A DNA stretch of 31,152 nucleotides from contig CAVXKL010000002.1 of assembly GCA_963762395.1 (NCBI GenBank), positions 1 through 31,152 on the forward strand. The letters run 5' to 3'. Below the pieces are notes generated by a model that had not been told where the DNA came from, ran no database searches, and was given only the letters and a program-made list of their open reading frames with translations. This DNA is from JAJZKE01 sp963762395. Lineage in GTDB: Bacteria; Patescibacteriota; Saccharimonadia; Saccharimonadales; UBA4665. The translations under genes were made by a program, and so were the position numbers. Shown here in pieces: positions 8,285 to 15,408 of the stretch (positions are counted from its first letter, which is position 1; every line of letters starts with the position of its first letter).

Positions 8285-9151
8285 CTAAAGCACGATTAGC
8301 AAAACACCAGCCATCATCATCGCTGCGGCGATCAGTCTTTGTAAAAAATGTTTTTCCTTAAAGAATAACCAGCCCCACAATACCGTAAATAATACAGACA
8401 GCTTAAATATTGCCGCCACCTTACCGATATCACTATCATGATAGCTCGTTAATTCAGTAAATAGCTGCATACAGACAATTACTGCACTCATGGCCAATAA
8501 ACCATAGATCTGCCGTTTTGGCTTAAGTTGCACGGGTTGCCTGATTAATAATAGGCCAGCAAATAAAGCAACAAAACCTTCAATTATAAGTGCTACCCAA
8601 AATGGCGCGAATGGTTTAGTTGCTAGCACTGCTTTTTTAATAAATACTGGATAGAAAGCCCAAACGATATTGGCTACTATAAACAATTGAGCACCGCGGT
8701 TTGTTAGTAATTTCCGAAACGGCTTACTAAGATTTATTCTTTCTTCACTAACGTTGAGCAAGTAAGCCCCAATAGTGATTATTCCAATGCCTAACCAGAT
8801 GGCATATGTTACATGTTCACTAAGAAATATGATGCCAAAAACAGTAATCAGTAGCGGTGTTAATGAACCGACAGGAGTGACAAATGAAATCTCCGACATC
8901 CGGAATGCCTTAACGGCTAGATAAAGTCCAAGGAATTGTATTGCACTAGCGGCTATTACGTAAAACCAAAAATTTGAAAGTAGCTGGGGGATGCCCGTAG
9001 TCAGAATGGTTAAAACTACAAGTAGGGGTATTACAAAAAGACCGTTCTGGAAAATGTAACCCAAACTGTTCGTTTTAATGCTTATCTTTTTGATAATTGG
9101 TATGTGCAGTGAAGTTAAAAAGGCATAACCAATCGCAAAAGAAAGCCACAT
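8285..9151 (-). CDS. EamA/DMT-superfamily membrane transporter
   Basis: A 288-residue integral membrane protein with about ten hydrophobic segments arranged as two similar halves, the layout of the drug/metabolite transporter superfamily. The first half contains the typical loop AVKAFRMSEISFVTPVGSL, and the equivalent position in the second half is YHDSDIGKVAAIFKLSV. Such proteins export metabolites, amino acids or nucleotide sugars, and sequence alone does not give the substrate. The length is close to the family norm of about 290-300. It stands alone between the ATPase and an insertion sequence, with short non-coding flanks. The start ATG gives a hydrophobic first helix (MWLSFAIGYAFL), as expected. 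Confidence 0.85.
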   Translation of the reverse strand: MWLSFAIGYAFLTSLHIPIIKKISIKTNSLGYIFQNGLFVIPLLVVLTILTTGIPQLLSNFWFYVIAASAIQFLGLYLAVKAFRMSEISFVTPVGSLTPLLITVFGIIFLSEHVTYAIWLGIGIITIGAYLLNVSEERINLSKPFRKLLTNRGAQLFIVANIVWAFYPVFIKKAVLATKPFAPFWVALIIEGFVALFAGLLLIRQPVQLKPKRQIYGLLAMSAVIVCMQLFTELTSYHDSDIGKVAAIFKLSVLFTVLWGWLFFKEKHFLQRLIAAAMMMAGVLLIVL

Positions 9152-9206
9152 CAGTTAATGATATCAGAAGTAATAATAAAACAGAGGTAAGAATATTTAT
9201 GGCTTT

Positions 9207-9228
9207 GGAGGACCACGGTGATAGCCAT
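9207..9228. repeat. Short direct repeat, copy B
   Basis: Partner of the copy at 8255-8279: the GGAGGACCAC core is identical, followed by GTGATAGCCAT with a 3-base length difference between copies. It lies in the leader region of the EamA gene. Confidence 0.5.
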
Positions 9229-9314
9229 ATCTACTAAACTTCAATTGTCTAAAACTTGACCTAAGACTTTAACTCATTGTCAAGTACCCCAAATTTAAGA
9301 CACTTTTGTGAATG

Positions 9315-10127
9315 CTAAGCGGCTACTAGTTGGGGCTGTTTAACTAAGTACTGTTTAGGCGACATCTTTAGGGCAAGATGAATCCGGTAAGTATTGTAGA
9401 TGTAGAGCTGGAGGTGTAAGGCCTCAGTAAGCTGACCAATGCTCTCGAACCTGCCCGGATCACCTAAATCTACCTTAAAGCCGTTGTAGAAGCTCTCTTG
9501 GTAGCCGTTCTCCCAGGGACTAGCTTTAGCACTGTAGGACATATCAATGCCGCATGTAGTAGCTAGTTCCATATATATCTGGGACAGGTATTCACTGCCT
9601 CTGTCAGAGTGAAGAATCCTTGGTCTGCTATGGGTCTCCAGAGCATCAAAGAAGGCTGCCGCTACTAGTGCTGTATCATGACGGTTAGATATATGCCAAC
9701 CAACTAACTCTCTAGAGAAGAGATCCATTATGGTGGCGACGTAGATAAATCTACCCTCGTAAGGGATATAGGTAAAGTCACTAACCCAGACATCTCCTGG
9801 ATTAATAGGGAAATAGTCCTTAATTAGATTGGGTAGTTCAGCGTCGACTAAGCTTGGTGACCGGGCATACTTAGGTTTTTTACCTCGTCTACGGAAGGGC
9901 TTAATATCGTAAAGGTGCATGACCCTTAGAGCCCGTTTCTTGTTAATGCCAAGGTGGATAGCTAACCGCCTATGACCATAGCTAGGATGCAGATGTAATA
10001 CTTGTAATATATCCTGTCTGAGCTGTTCGTCCTTAACAGCTAGTCTAGACTGGTAGTACAGGCTGGCTCTAGATATACCTAGACGTTTAGCAATGGCAGT
10101 TTTAGGGGCAACAGCGCTAGCAGCCAT
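9315..10127 (-). CDS. IS3-family transposase ORFB (DDE catalytic subunit), copy 1
   Basis: A 270-residue rve-type integrase. The N-terminal third has the HTH_21 pattern (HPSYGHRRLAIHLG). The catalytic triad is visible as D117 in WVSDFTY, D175 in ILHSDRG and E211 in NGYQESF, with 35 residues between the last two (DD35E). The protein is identical to the copy at 25007-25819. It performs the strand transfer of the element together with the DNA-binding ORFA product. It sits in a different frame from ORFA, separated by 7 bases. The ATG lies inside the stem of a hairpin (see the regulatory entry for copy 2). Confidence 0.93.
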   Translation of the reverse strand: MAASAVAPKTAIAKRLGISRASLYYQSRLAVKDEQLRQDILQVLHLHPSYGHRRLAIHLGINKKRALRVMHLYDIKPFRRRGKKPKYARSPSLVDAELPNLIKDYFPINPGDVWVSDFTYIPYEGRFIYVATIMDLFSRELVGWHISNRHDTALVAAAFFDALETHSRPRILHSDRGSEYLSQIYMELATTCGIDMSYSAKASPWENGYQESFYNGFKVDLGDPGRFESIGQLTEALHLQLYIYNTYRIHLALKMSPKQYLVKQPQLVAA

Positions 10128-10134
10128 CAGTAAG

Positions 10135-10404
10135 TTATCTGATGGTCTTTTTTTTGGCGGTCTGGAGCTCTAAGCTCAGTAGTCCAACTAGTTCTTTAAG
10201 CTGTTGGTTTTCTTTCTTAACCTTGGCGTAGGCTAGTAGACTAGGTTGGTTGTTAACTAAACCCTTACTTAACCAGCCATAGATAGTTCTAGAAGATATA
10301 CCGTGTTCTTCAGCTAACTTAGCTACTGGAACTCCCTCATCCTTTAGCCTCTTCAGTATCTGAGCTTTAACATCTGGTCTAATTACATGAACAGTCTTAG
10401 GCAT
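10135..10404 (-). CDS. IS3-family transposase ORFA (HTH DNA-binding subunit), copy 1
   Basis: An 89-residue protein starting MPKTVHVIRPDV. I prefer this ATG to the one 12 bases upstream because a GGGGGA Shine-Dalgarno lies 5 bases before it. The helix-turn-helix is VAKLAEEHGISSRTIYGWLS, followed by a leucine-patterned coiled coil (KKENQQLKELVGLLSLEL) that mediates multimerisation in this family. It ends in a Lys-rich tail encoded by a run of eight A residues. It recognises the terminal inverted repeats and cooperates with ORFB. Identical to the copy at 24730-24999. Confidence 0.9.
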   Translation of the reverse strand: MPKTVHVIRPDVKAQILKRLKDEGVPVAKLAEEHGISSRTIYGWLSKGLVNNQPSLLAYAKVKKENQQLKELVGLLSLELQTAKKKTIR

Positions 10405-10536
10405 ACCATCCCCCATTACTAGTTAGTTAACGTTGTCTACATATTACTATGCACAACACTGTCTAGAATAATGGGTACACTCCAATCTGGGATAAGAACT
10501 TACGAATACTTCTCATCAGAGGACTGACTTCTTGCC

Positions 10537-11571
10537 TTAGGTCGAAGAGTTGGGTGACATATAGTACTCAAGCTGACCAAGAGAGGGCACGCTAGTGATG
10601 GTGTTAGCAGCCATGTCACCGTTGCCGGTAGTTGGATCAATTACCTCCGAGTTGCTATATATAAAGGTTGGGGTTTTGCCGCCGCTGATTACAATTTCAA
10701 CATGTCCGCCGAGATAATCAAAGTAGGCTACATCACCAGTCTGGGGGAGGTAGCTTGCCGATGAATCAACTGTGAAACCCTGGTTAACAACGTTACCGGC
10801 AATATTTTCATTCCAACCGTCATAATTGCCACTACTAAACGGATAGCCTGCCTCCTTAAATACATAGCTGACAAAGTCTGCACACCACTCTTCGTAGGCT
10901 GCTCCGGCAGTGTATGTGTTAAGTAAAGCTTCATGATTATTCGGCTCGCTTGTCCACTTAACCCATTCTTTGATGGCATAGCAAGCTACCATCTGTCCCT
11001 GGCTGCCGGTACATGGGTAGGTGCCATAGTTAATATTGGCCGTCCAGCTTTTACTATTCGATGTTAGTAGCCTGCATGAGGTTAAAGTTAACTGTCCGTC
11101 CTCTTCGGCATTCTCAGCCGTCAGGCAAAGACCCTTATTTGGGTTTAGATAGCCAGTGTCATCCTTCAGCCAAACCTGATTAGGACCGTCATTGCAGGTA
11201 TTAATGGTTATATCCGTATCCGACGATGCTGTTAGACACATGTCATTATTGTGGATAATCTGAGTTAGGTTTACCTGCCAGTCCTGGGCGGCGGAGTCAT
11301 TGCAGGGCCACAAATCTACCTGGTTTCCCTCCACTATTTTTGATCTGTAATCATCGAGGCAATAGCCTGACCAGCCAGATTTTATGGGACTACTTTGCCC
11401 ACCGGCGTGAGAAATGCCCAAGAATAGCAAACTGAAAATACCACCAAGAGCTACAATAACGGCCACCATGGAAGTGAGGCGGTATTTCTTTAGAAATGAC
11501 TTGTTTGGTTGTTTTAGTTCGCTCGGCCGGTTATATTTCCGACGGATAGAGCTTACTTCTCGCATATTCAT
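10537..11571 (-). CDS. Membrane-anchored ricin-lectin and CHAP-domain protein
   Basis: A 344-residue surface or secreted protein. The basic N-terminus is followed by one hydrophobic span at about residues 34-56, an uncleaved anchor or long signal. Residues 65-180 form a ricin-type beta-trefoil with QxW repeats (QDW at 96-98, QVW at 132-134, a degenerate SKSW near 176) and paired cysteines, which bind carbohydrate. Residues 215-340 form a CHAP amidase domain, with the catalytic cysteine at C230 (EEWCADFVSYVF) and histidine at H290 (LGGHVEIVI). CHAP domains cut peptidoglycan stem peptides or cross-bridges. The combination suggests a wall hydrolase guided by sugar binding. It could act on the cell's own wall or, in an epibiont, on the host's. 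The latter is inference. It is divergent from the two-component pair, with a 290-bp gap that holds a TATAAT candidate at 11625-11630. Confidence 0.85.
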   Translation of the reverse strand: MNMREVSSIRRKYNRPSELKQPNKSFLKKYRLTSMVAVIVALGGIFSLLFLGISHAGGQSSPIKSGWSGYCLDDYRSKIVEGNQVDLWPCNDSAAQDWQVNLTQIIHNNDMCLTASSDTDITINTCNDGPNQVWLKDDTGYLNPNKGLCLTAENAEEDGQLTLTSCRLLTSNSKSWTANINYGTYPCTGSQGQMVACYAIKEWVKWTSEPNNHEALLNTYTAGAAYEEWCADFVSYVFKEAGYPFSSGNYDGWNENIAGNVVNQGFTVDSSASYLPQTGDVAYFDYLGGHVEIVISGGKTPTFIYSNSEVIDPTTGNGDMAANTITSVPSLGQLEYYMSPNSST

Positions 11572-11800
11572 GATTTAACTAAATAAAGCTGACACTGTTT
11601 TTATTTTTGAATGGGGCAAAAGATATTATATAACGAACTGGCAAGCTAAGGAAAGTTATTCTTAATTAAATCATGATTAACCATTATCAAAGCTATTATT
11701 ATTGAACCGCCCCTAGCAATCGTCCCTTTCTATGTCTCTCAACAAATATTTAATAATATTCATAAACAATACCCAGATTAAAATATTTTAATAAATAATA

Positions 11801-11829
11801 TTGACTATTTAACTAGTATGTGGTTTATT
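11801..11829 (+). promoter_or_regulatory. Sigma70-type promoter for the two-component operon
   Basis: TTGACT at 11801-11806, a 17-base spacer and TTTATT at 11824-11829. Transcription would begin near 11836, leaving a short leader before the ATG at 11863. This placement argues against the upstream ATG at 11818, which lies inside the spacer. The rest of 11572-11800 is AT-rich, with no gene that I can see. Confidence 0.5.
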
Positions 11830-11862
11830 AGGGTAGATAAAAAGCCTTCAAGGGGAAAGCAC

Positions 11863-12546
11863 ATGGTACCTACGGCGCTACTAATTGAAGATAACCGGGC
11901 AGTCAACGAAACACTAACGGCTGCACTTAACAAAAATTATAATCTAATATCCGTTGGTCTAGGTAATGAGGGATTGAGTCTAATTAAAAGTGAAACGCCA
12001 GAGTTAATAATCTTAGATCTTAATTTGCCTGATCGCTCAGGCTTAAGTATTTGCCGAGAGGCAAGAAAAATTGGCGTTAAGGCGCCAATTTTAATATTAA
12101 GCGGTGATGGCAGATTATCTACCAAGCTAGAGCTATTTAGTGCTGGAGCTGACGATTACATTGTTAAGCCTTTTAGCTTGGGGGAGCTCGAAGCCCGATT
12201 AGGGGCCTTATTAAGGCGCTTAAATACCTATAAGCAAATGCTATCTAATCCTCGAACCCCGTCACTAATCCTTGATAGGGCAACTGAAAGCGTTAGTAGG
12301 GAAGGCGGCGAGCCTATCAACTTAAGGCATAAAGAATATGCTATTTTAGACTACCTCATTCAAAATGCCGGGCACAGTGTCAGCCGATCGAAACTCATAA
12401 GCCAGGTCTGGAGAAACAACTCCAAACCATGGTCCAACACAGTCGATGTTCAGGTTAAAAGTCTGAGGGATAAGATAGATAAGCCGTATCCTAAGCCTCT
12501 AATAAGTACCGTGCACGGTGTGGGCTATAGATTAGAGAATATGTGA
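11863..12546 (+). CDS. OmpR-family response regulator
   Basis: A 227-residue transcription regulator. I start it at MVPTALLIEDN because AGGGG lies 7 bases upstream and the receiver domain begins there. The receiver domain has the acidic pair E9/D10, the phospho-acceptor D52 (ILDLNLPD), S80 and K102 (YIVKPFS). The C-terminal winged helix includes INLRHKEYAILDYLI and ends STVHGVGYRLENM, the OmpR/PhoB signature. Its stop overlaps the kinase start, so the two are one operon and almost certainly a cognate pair. Targets are unknown. The divergent CHAP gene is the nearest candidate. Confidence 0.92.
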   Translation: MVPTALLIEDNRAVNETLTAALNKNYNLISVGLGNEGLSLIKSETPELIILDLNLPDRSGLSICREARKIGVKAPILILSGDGRLSTKLELFSAGADDYIVKPFSLGELEARLGALLRRLNTYKQMLSNPRTPSLILDRATESVSREGGEPINLRHKEYAILDYLIQNAGHSVSRSKLISQVWRNNSKPWSNTVDVQVKSLRDKIDKPYPKPLISTVHGVGYRLENM

Positions 12547-13250
12547 TGGCTGGTGAAACTTTATTGGCTGAGAAAAAGACTAGGCCGACTACCAGCTATT
12601 TCTCTGATTGGGACAGAAACCTACTAAGTCTAATCCACGAGCTAAGCGGCCCGATGACTTCTGCTAGATTAAACCTAGAATCTTTTATGCTAGCTAAAAA
12701 TACCTCAAGCCTAGCTTTACTAGAATCTAATCTTAAACTAATGGAAGATTACCTAAAGACAGCCAGACAGCTTATCAAAAAGCAACCTGTAACAGCTAGA
12801 CCTTTCTCGGTCAATAAGCAACTAACAGATATTATTAGAAACTTAAGGCCGGTTGCCGACCAAAGAGATGTTAGTTTAAACATGAAGGTCATTGATGACT
12901 GTGTTCTTTACGGCAACTCAACCAGGTTTAAACAGATACTTAGCTGTTTCATTAGAAACGGGATCGAGGCCTATGATGACTGCCTGTACGACAATAAATC
13001 AGTTACTATTGAGCACCACCATACACCCTCTTATTTAGTTATTGGCGTGACTGATCACGGCAGAGGTATTGCCGAGGAAGATAAGGCTAAGATTTTTAAG
13101 CCATACTTTTCAACTAAAAGAACATCTAGCGGCCTCGGTCTTGGTTTAAGCTTGGCTGCCGAATCAATTTCCGAGGACTTTGATGGACGTGTTAGGGTCG
13201 ATCCAGACAATAACCATGGCACTGTCTTTAACCTGTATTTTGCCCTCTGA
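12546..13250 (+). CDS. Soluble sensor histidine kinase without a sensor domain
   Basis: A 234-residue kinase starting MAGETLLAEK at the TGATG overlap with the regulator (a GTG three bases earlier is possible). H31 in LIHELSGPMTSARLNLES is the phospho-acceptor. The catalytic domain has the N box with N138 (FIRNGIEAYDD), the G1 box DHGRGI at 170-175 and the G2 loop SSGLGLGLSLAAESI near 194-208. No membrane span, PAS, GAF or HAMP segment precedes the dimerisation helix, only about 20 residues. It must therefore sense a cytoplasmic signal through a partner, or act as a phosphotransfer or phosphatase module. It phosphorylates the adjacent regulator by family logic. Confidence 0.9.
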   Translation: MAGETLLAEKKTRPTTSYFSDWDRNLLSLIHELSGPMTSARLNLESFMLAKNTSSLALLESNLKLMEDYLKTARQLIKKQPVTARPFSVNKQLTDIIRNLRPVADQRDVSLNMKVIDDCVLYGNSTRFKQILSCFIRNGIEAYDDCLYDNKSVTIEHHHTPSYLVIGVTDHGRGIAEEDKAKIFKPYFSTKRTSSGLGLGLSLAAESISEDFDGRVRVDPDNNHGTVFNLYFAL

Positions 13251-13301
13251 TAAGTGATAGAATACACTCATACAAGTTAAATAAAGATTTTGGAGTAGAA
13301 A

Positions 13302-13664
13302 ATACACTTAAGCCCTACTGTTCATTTCATTGAAAGATGGCAGTTTTTAATCGTTCTATTAGTTTGTACTGTCAGCATCTTGGCTGTTATATCCTTCAGG
13401 CTGATTGATCATCACGGAGTTAGCGGGGGACAAGAAATTGAGCAGGTTGGCACTTCAAGTATTGAAGTCAGGGCCGAGGAAAATAGTTTAATAAATTCAA
13501 ATATCTTAACGGCTGATAGCCCGCCGACTGGCAATAATGCCAGTTTATGGTCACCATATAATCCAGACAGTGCTTCAACTCACCCCATCCAGAGTAACGT
13601 AAATATTAATGACCCGGCTATGAGCAGCAACCCGCTAGTTGAGTCGCTATTAAGTGGTCAATAG
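13302..13664 (+). CDS. Small single-pass membrane protein, probable ATA start
   Basis: The frame is open from 13299 to the stop at 13662-13664 and contains no ATG, GTG or TTG before 13380. The TTG at 13380 falls inside the hydrophobic helix WQFLIVLLVCTVSILAVISF, so it is a poor start. A GGAG Shine-Dalgarno at 13292-13295 is followed, after 6 bases, by ATA at 13302. That gives a 120-residue protein with a short basic or neutral N-terminus, one membrane helix at about residues 14-33 and a polar Ser/Asn/Pro-rich outer part of about 85 residues. I recognise no family. It follows the kinase by 51 bp and may share its transcript. Confidence 0.5.
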   Translation: MHLSPTVHFIERWQFLIVLLVCTVSILAVISFRLIDHHGVSGGQEIEQVGTSSIEVRAEENSLINSNILTADSPPTGNNASLWSPYNPDSASTHPIQSNVNINDPAMSSNPLVESLLSGQ

Positions 13665-13880
13665 TGTTCGAAGCATGAAACAAAAAATACCCCTAAAATG
13701 CGAAAAGAACCCCTTATCCGGAGATAATGAGTTCCTTTCGTTGTAGACTGTCGTTAAAATTATTGCTAATTTTGTGACCTGCCCGCTACATGATCTTTTT
13801 AGGGATCTTGTAACCACCTCACAGTGGTACTTAATAGTCTACATGATCCCGTTTTGTGTGCAAGTGCGATTTTAAAAACC

Positions 13881-13911
13881 TTGGGATAACTATGGGATAA
13901 GTTGTGGAAAA
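13881..13911 (-). promoter_or_regulatory. Three DnaA-box-like 9-mers at 11-bp period
   Basis: On the minus strand TTTTCCACA (13903-13911), TTATCCCAT (13892-13900) and TTATCCCAA (13881-13889) start exactly 11 bp apart. The first fits the relaxed DnaA box TTWTNCACA. The others differ from it mainly at one position. They lie in the 252-bp gene-free gap between two convergent genes (13665-13916), where a promoter operator is not expected. The same gap holds a repeated CTACATGATC (13786-13795 and 13839-13848) and a small hairpin ACCAC/GTGGT near 13812-13828. Confidence 0.4.
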
Positions 13912-13916
13912 ATTAG

Positions 13917-14231
13917 TCACTTAATGGGCCAAATAACAGTGGCCAGAAGGTCATTTTTACTTATCCATCCAAATCTCCGGCTGTCCGTTGAAAATGGCTC
14001 ATTATCGCCCAAAATATAGACCTTTGAGCCTTTAGTTTTAGACAGCCTTTTGACTATTTGACACCCCTTAACTTCAACTACAACTAGCTTGCCGGGGCGT
14101 GGTTTCAGCCACTTAATAGCAAAAACCAATTGGCCCGGCACCAGTGTGGGGCGCATGCTATCGCCAACCACCCGCCTGATGGCGAATAGTTTAGGTCTTC
14201 TTTGTTTTCCAGAAGATATCGGCGATTTCAT
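13917..14231 (-). CDS. sodX: NiSOD maturation protease, S26 signal-peptidase-like
   Basis: A 104-residue peptidase with the S26 fold. The catalytic serine S25 is in VVGDSMRPTL, the general-base lysine K61 is in IVKRL, and the family's GDN (75-77) and STDSRRFG (81-88) segments follow. It lacks a membrane helix and is shorter than type I signal peptidase, matching the nickel superoxide dismutase maturation proteases. Its role would be to remove the SodN leader so that His1 becomes the N-terminus and can bind nickel. The ATG overlaps the end of sodN by 41 bases, implying translational coupling. A GTG nearer to the catalytic region is also possible. The neighbour makes the specific call much stronger than the sequence alone. 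Confidence 0.85.
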   Translation of the reverse strand: MKSPISSGKQRRPKLFAIRRVVGDSMRPTLVPGQLVFAIKWLKPRPGKLVVVEVKGCQIVKRLSKTKGSKVYILGDNEPFSTDSRRFGWISKNDLLATVIWPIK

Positions 14232-14574
14232 CGATTTGGTCTATTAGCTTGTCTGCCTCTTTTGGATCTAGACTGTGTTTAACATTTGACGCCTGTTTAA
14301 TTGCCAGCCAGAACTTTTGGTGAAGATCCGGATACTTTTCAAGGTGCTCAGGTTTAAAGTAGTCTGTCCAGAGGACTAATAGATGGTGTTTAACCAGCTC
14401 GGCTCTTTCTTCTTTAATGATGATAGCTCTGGTTTTATTGTGTTCATCTAGCCCTTCGTACTTCTCTAGTATGGCTTTCAGACTTTGAGCCTCTATCTTA
14501 GCCTGGGCTGGATCATAGACTCCGCAGGGCAAGTCGCAGTGAGCATAAACTGGTTTAATAAATGATAATTTCAT
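14191..14574 (-). CDS. sodN: Nickel-containing superoxide dismutase
   Basis: A 127-residue precursor. After an 11-residue leader (MKLSFIKPVYA) comes the nickel-hook sequence HCDLPCGVYDPAQAKIEA. H12, C13 and C17 become His1, Cys2 and Cys6 of the mature enzyme, the ligands of the single nickel ion. The remaining 110 residues form the helical bundle that assembles as a hexamer in characterised family members. The enzyme disproportionates superoxide to oxygen and hydrogen peroxide. Mature length (116) agrees with the family norm of about 117. The leader ends VYA, a signal-peptidase-like cleavage site, and the overlapping downstream gene encodes the matching protease. No nickel transporter gene is visible in the window. 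Its own promoter and a strong Shine-Dalgarno lie upstream. Confidence 0.95.
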   Translation of the reverse strand: MKLSFIKPVYAHCDLPCGVYDPAQAKIEAQSLKAILEKYEGLDEHNKTRAIIIKEERAELVKHHLLVLWTDYFKPEHLEKYPDLHQKFWLAIKQASNVKHSLDPKEADKLIDQIDEIADIFWKTKKT

Positions 14575-14586
14575 TGTTTTTTTTGG

Positions 14587-14611
14587 CCTCCTTTTTAACC
14601 CTTTTATTATA
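14587..14611 (-). promoter_or_regulatory. sodN -10 box and Shine-Dalgarno
   Basis: On the minus strand a perfect TATAAT (14606-14611) precedes AAGGAGG (14587-14593), which is 12 bases from the ATG. The -35 region would fall inside the 3' end of trmD and is weak. This gives sodN-sodX a transcript separate from trmD. Confidence 0.6.
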
Positions 14612-14625
14612 TTCTAAAGACGAAA

Positions 14626-15267
14626 CTAATGTTTGTTAGCTTCCCGCCATTTCTCTATTTCTTTATGATGGCCGGAAAGAAGTACATCAGGAACCTTGAG
14701 GCCCCTAAATATTTCAGGACGGGTATAGTGAGGGTGTTCTTTAGTCTTGTCATCTTCTTGGTATGATTCGTTTACTGAGCTCGTTTCACCGCCTAGGACA
14801 CCAGGTATTAGCCTGACAACCGAGTCAATAATGACCATAGCCGGTATTTCGCCACCTGTTAGAACATAACTACCTATTGTGTACTGTTTGTCTACCCAAT
14901 TAGTAATACGTTCATCGTAACCTTCATAATGCGGACAAACTAAGATTAAGCCCTTAGCCTTAGCCAGCTTATTAGCTTCGGATTGGATGTATGTCTTACC
15001 GCGGGGCGTAGGCAATATAACTAGAGCCCCTGGGTCATTAACTTTGGCTTGTTCAATGGCTTTAACAATTGGCTCAGCTTTAATAACCATGCCATCTCCA
15101 CCGCCGTAGGGGTTATCATCAACAGTCTTTCTTAGGCCTTTACCGAAATCTCGAATGTTAATATATTCAAAACTAACCAGGTTGTTTCGGGTAGCTTTAT
15201 CTAACATGCTCGTTTTGAGCACCGGGTCAAACATTTCTGGAAATAGTGTAATTATCTGAATGCGCAT
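14626..15267 (-). CDS. trmD: tRNA (guanine-N1)-methyltransferase
   Basis: A 213-residue SPOUT methyltransferase that makes m1G37 in tRNAs reading G-starting codons of the CCN/CUN/CGN type, which prevents +1 frameshifting. Visible landmarks are LFPEMFDPVL at the N-terminus, DDNPYGGGDGMV, the knotted SAM-binding region with CPHYEGYDERI and IGSYVLTGGEIPAMVIID, and the C-terminal HPHYTRPEIFRGLKVPDVLL. It is somewhat shorter than the usual 230-250 residues. It lies downstream of rpsP and the KH gene, as in many bacteria, but a terminator separates it from them and it has its own -10 box. The start MRIQIITLF is canonical. Confidence 0.95.
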   Translation of the reverse strand: MRIQIITLFPEMFDPVLKTSMLDKATRNNLVSFEYINIRDFGKGLRKTVDDNPYGGGDGMVIKAEPIVKAIEQAKVNDPGALVILPTPRGKTYIQSEANKLAKAKGLILVCPHYEGYDERITNWVDKQYTIGSYVLTGGEIPAMVIIDSVVRLIPGVLGGETSSVNESYQEDDKTKEHPHYTRPEIFRGLKVPDVLLSGHHKEIEKWREANKH

Positions 15268-15278
15268 ATTATCTTAAG

Positions 15279-15284
15279 AGTATA
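15279..15284 (-). promoter_or_regulatory. trmD -10 box (TATACT)
   Basis: TATACT lies immediately downstream of the terminator and 11 bases before the trmD ATG. The transcript would have only a few untranslated bases. No good -35 is visible because the terminator occupies that place. Confidence 0.4.
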
Positions 15285-15285
15285 C

Positions 15286-15315
15286 AAAAACACCGGGCAA
15301 ATCCCGGTATTTTTG
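15286..15315 (-). terminator. Intrinsic terminator after the KH gene
   Basis: A stem of ACCGGG with CCCGGT around a 5-base loop, flanked by A and T runs, ends the rpsP-KH transcript on the minus strand with a GTTTTTG tail. A further inverted pair, AGCTCTTG near 15349 and CAAGAGCT near 15403, brackets the AT-rich 3' untranslated region. Confidence 0.85.
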
Positions 15316-15408
15316 ACACATAAATCTCCCAATCTTTGTTAAAAAGATGAGCTCTTGTTTATTTTTCAATCTGTATATTATATCTTTTATCTTGTTATTT
15401 AGCAAGAG

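Larger units (their letters stand above)
9278..10484 (-). mobile_element. IS3-family insertion sequence, copy 1 (1207 bp)
   Basis: Boundaries come from comparison with the inverted copy at 24650-25856: identity begins and ends sharply, and both copies are 1207 bp. The terminal imperfect inverted repeats start TGGAGTGTACCC on the ORFA side and TGTCAAGTACCCC on the ORFB side, with the TG...CA ends of the IS3 family. The element carries ORFA and ORFB. The flanking bases (ending CAT on the left, beginning ATC on the right) give no convincing target-site duplication of 3-5 bp, so the element may have been rearranged since insertion. Confidence 0.93.

Noticed and set aside
9246..9277. TGTCTAAAACTTGAC next to IS copy 1 as a remnant of an older IS end
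   Set aside because: Similarity to the terminal repeat is partial and gapped; too short to support a second insertion.
9271..10490. AT dinucleotide on both sides of IS copy 1 as a target-site duplication
   Set aside because: Two bases are expected by chance, and IS3 elements usually duplicate 3-5 bp.
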